Below are positions 63,413-64,000 of a DNA stretch of 64,000 nucleotides, in pieces. Position 1 is the first letter of the stretch, and each line of letters opens with the position of its first letter. This DNA comes from Anaerolineaceae bacterium (GTDB lineage: Bacteria > Chloroflexota > Anaerolineae > Anaerolineales > UBA11657): assembly GCA_003569365.1 (NCBI GenBank), contig BGOS01000022.1:1-64000 (forward strand), read 5' to 3'. The translations under genes were made by a program, and so were the position numbers. Under the pieces are notes generated by a model that saw nothing but the letters and a program-made list of their open reading frames with translations, made no database searches and had not been told where the DNA came from.

Positions 63413-64000
63413 CTAGACGGGGTGTCGCAGGCGCGGGTTCACCAGAATACTGAGCACATCTGCAACCGTGTTCAGGGTGATGAAGGCACCTGCAAAAATC
63501 AGGCCGCAAGCCTGCACAACCGGCAGATCACGCTTGCTAACGCCATCGACCATAAACTGCCCGATGCCGGGGTAGACGAATACAACTTCAATCACCACTA
63601 CGCCCACAATCAGGTAAGCCAGGTTGAGGGCGATCACGGTGATGATGGGGGCGGCTGCGTTTGGCAGAGCATGCGTGAGCACCACGCGTGTGCGCGAGAG
63701 GCCCTTGAGAAATGCCATTTCAATGTACGGCTGGGACATGATGGACAGCACAGAGGAGCGCGTCATGCGCAGCATGTGGGCAGCCACCAGCATCGTAAGC
63801 GTCACAGCCGGCAGCGCCGTCACATGCAGCTTTTTTGAAAGCGGCATGTCTGCAAAAACTGTGGAAAGCGAAGGGAAGTAGCGCAGTTTTACGGCAAAAA
63901 ACAGAATCAATAAATAGGCAATGAAAAATTCCGGGACGGAAATTGTGGCCAGTGAAATTATGTTGGCGAGGCGGTCAGCCAGCTTGCCCTCGTTGATGGC
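63413..64000 (-). CDS. dppB: peptide-type ABC permease DppB (third importer), partial
   Basis: The C-terminal roughly 195 residues are in the window; the gene continues past the right edge. The open reading extends to position 64000 without a stop (AINEGKLADRLANIISLA, then VPEFFIAYLLILFFAVKL), then has LSRTRVVLTHALPNAAAPII and EVVFVYPGIGQFMVDGVSKRD, standard DppB/OppB sequence. The true start and the binding protein are outside. It completes the order permease, permease, double ATPase. Confidence 0.9.
   Translation of the reverse strand, partial: AINEGKLADRLANIISLATISVPEFFIAYLLILFFAVKLRYFPSLSTVFADMPLSKKLHVTALPAVTLTMLVAAHMLRMTRSSVLSIMSQPYIEMAFLKGLSRTRVVLTHALPNAAAPIITVIALNLAYLIVGVVVIEVVFVYPGIGQFMVDGVSKRDLPVVQACGLIFAGAFITLNTVADVLSILVNPRLRHPV

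Noticed and set aside
1-64000. CRISPR array, prophage, tRNA or rRNA genes
   Set aside because: No regularly spaced direct repeats, phage structural genes, cloverleaf with a TTC-loop or rRNA-like conserved stretch was recognised in reading. A dedicated tRNA search was not possible here.

Overview
The window looks like part of a heterotrophic, GC-rich Chloroflexota genome, an inference. The evidence is lipoproteins with a LAAC lipobox followed by long Thr/Ala/Pro linkers, a xanthorhodopsin-type pump, MttB-superfamily proteins without pyrrolysine, an aldehyde:ferredoxin oxidoreductase and many ABC importers for peptides and polyamines. Gene content resembles aquatic Chloroflexota, but no rRNA or ribosomal marker is present to confirm the lineage.

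Layout. 1-0.8 kb: decayed fragments (alpha/beta hydrolase, glycogen synthase N-terminus, a scrap of IS91-type transposase). 1.1-3.7 kb: a CrtO/CrtI-like carotenoid oxidoreductase followed by a xanthorhodopsin-type proton pump that has the glycine associated with carotenoid-antenna binding. 4.6-5.6 kb: a lysophospholipid acyltransferase. 6.1-17.2 kb: a polyamine island with a copper amine oxidase and two complete spermidine/putrescine-type ABC importers. 17.2-20.7 kb: a gene graveyard with IS91 remnants at both ends and broken, apparently unrelated gene fragments between them. 20.7-30.9 kb (minus strand): aldehyde ferredoxin oxidoreductase, a frameshifted MttB-like methyltransferase, a sarcosine-oxidase-like flavoprotein, two alcohol dehydrogenases, an S9 peptidase and a creatininase-family protein with a degenerate extra domain. 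31-34.7 kb: DmpA-type aminopeptidase and FadE-type acyl-CoA dehydrogenase. 34.7-45.5 kb: a peptide importer with a permease-ATPase fusion, a monomeric sarcosine oxidase and a second peptide importer without ATPases. 45.7-50.5 kb: a second MttB-like protein, an S15-type hydrolase and an MFS transporter in one tight operon. 51.4-60.9 kb: small metabolic genes, AzlCD, a Rieske oxygenase and an MFS transporter. 61-64 kb: a third peptide importer with a double-ATPase fusion, running off the window.

Together the genes suggest a light-assisted scavenger of dissolved nitrogenous compounds. It imports peptides, polyamines and probably N-methylated amines, cuts peptides with S9, S15 and DmpA peptidases, removes amino and N-methyl groups with amine oxidase, sarcosine oxidases and MttB-like proteins, and oxidises the resulting aldehydes with dehydrogenases and AOR. 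A proton-pumping rhodopsin could supply extra energy.

Several otherwise good genes carry single frameshifts, mostly at short homopolymers or simple base runs. These may be consensus errors rather than true pseudogenes. No tRNA, rRNA or CRISPR array was recognised by eye.
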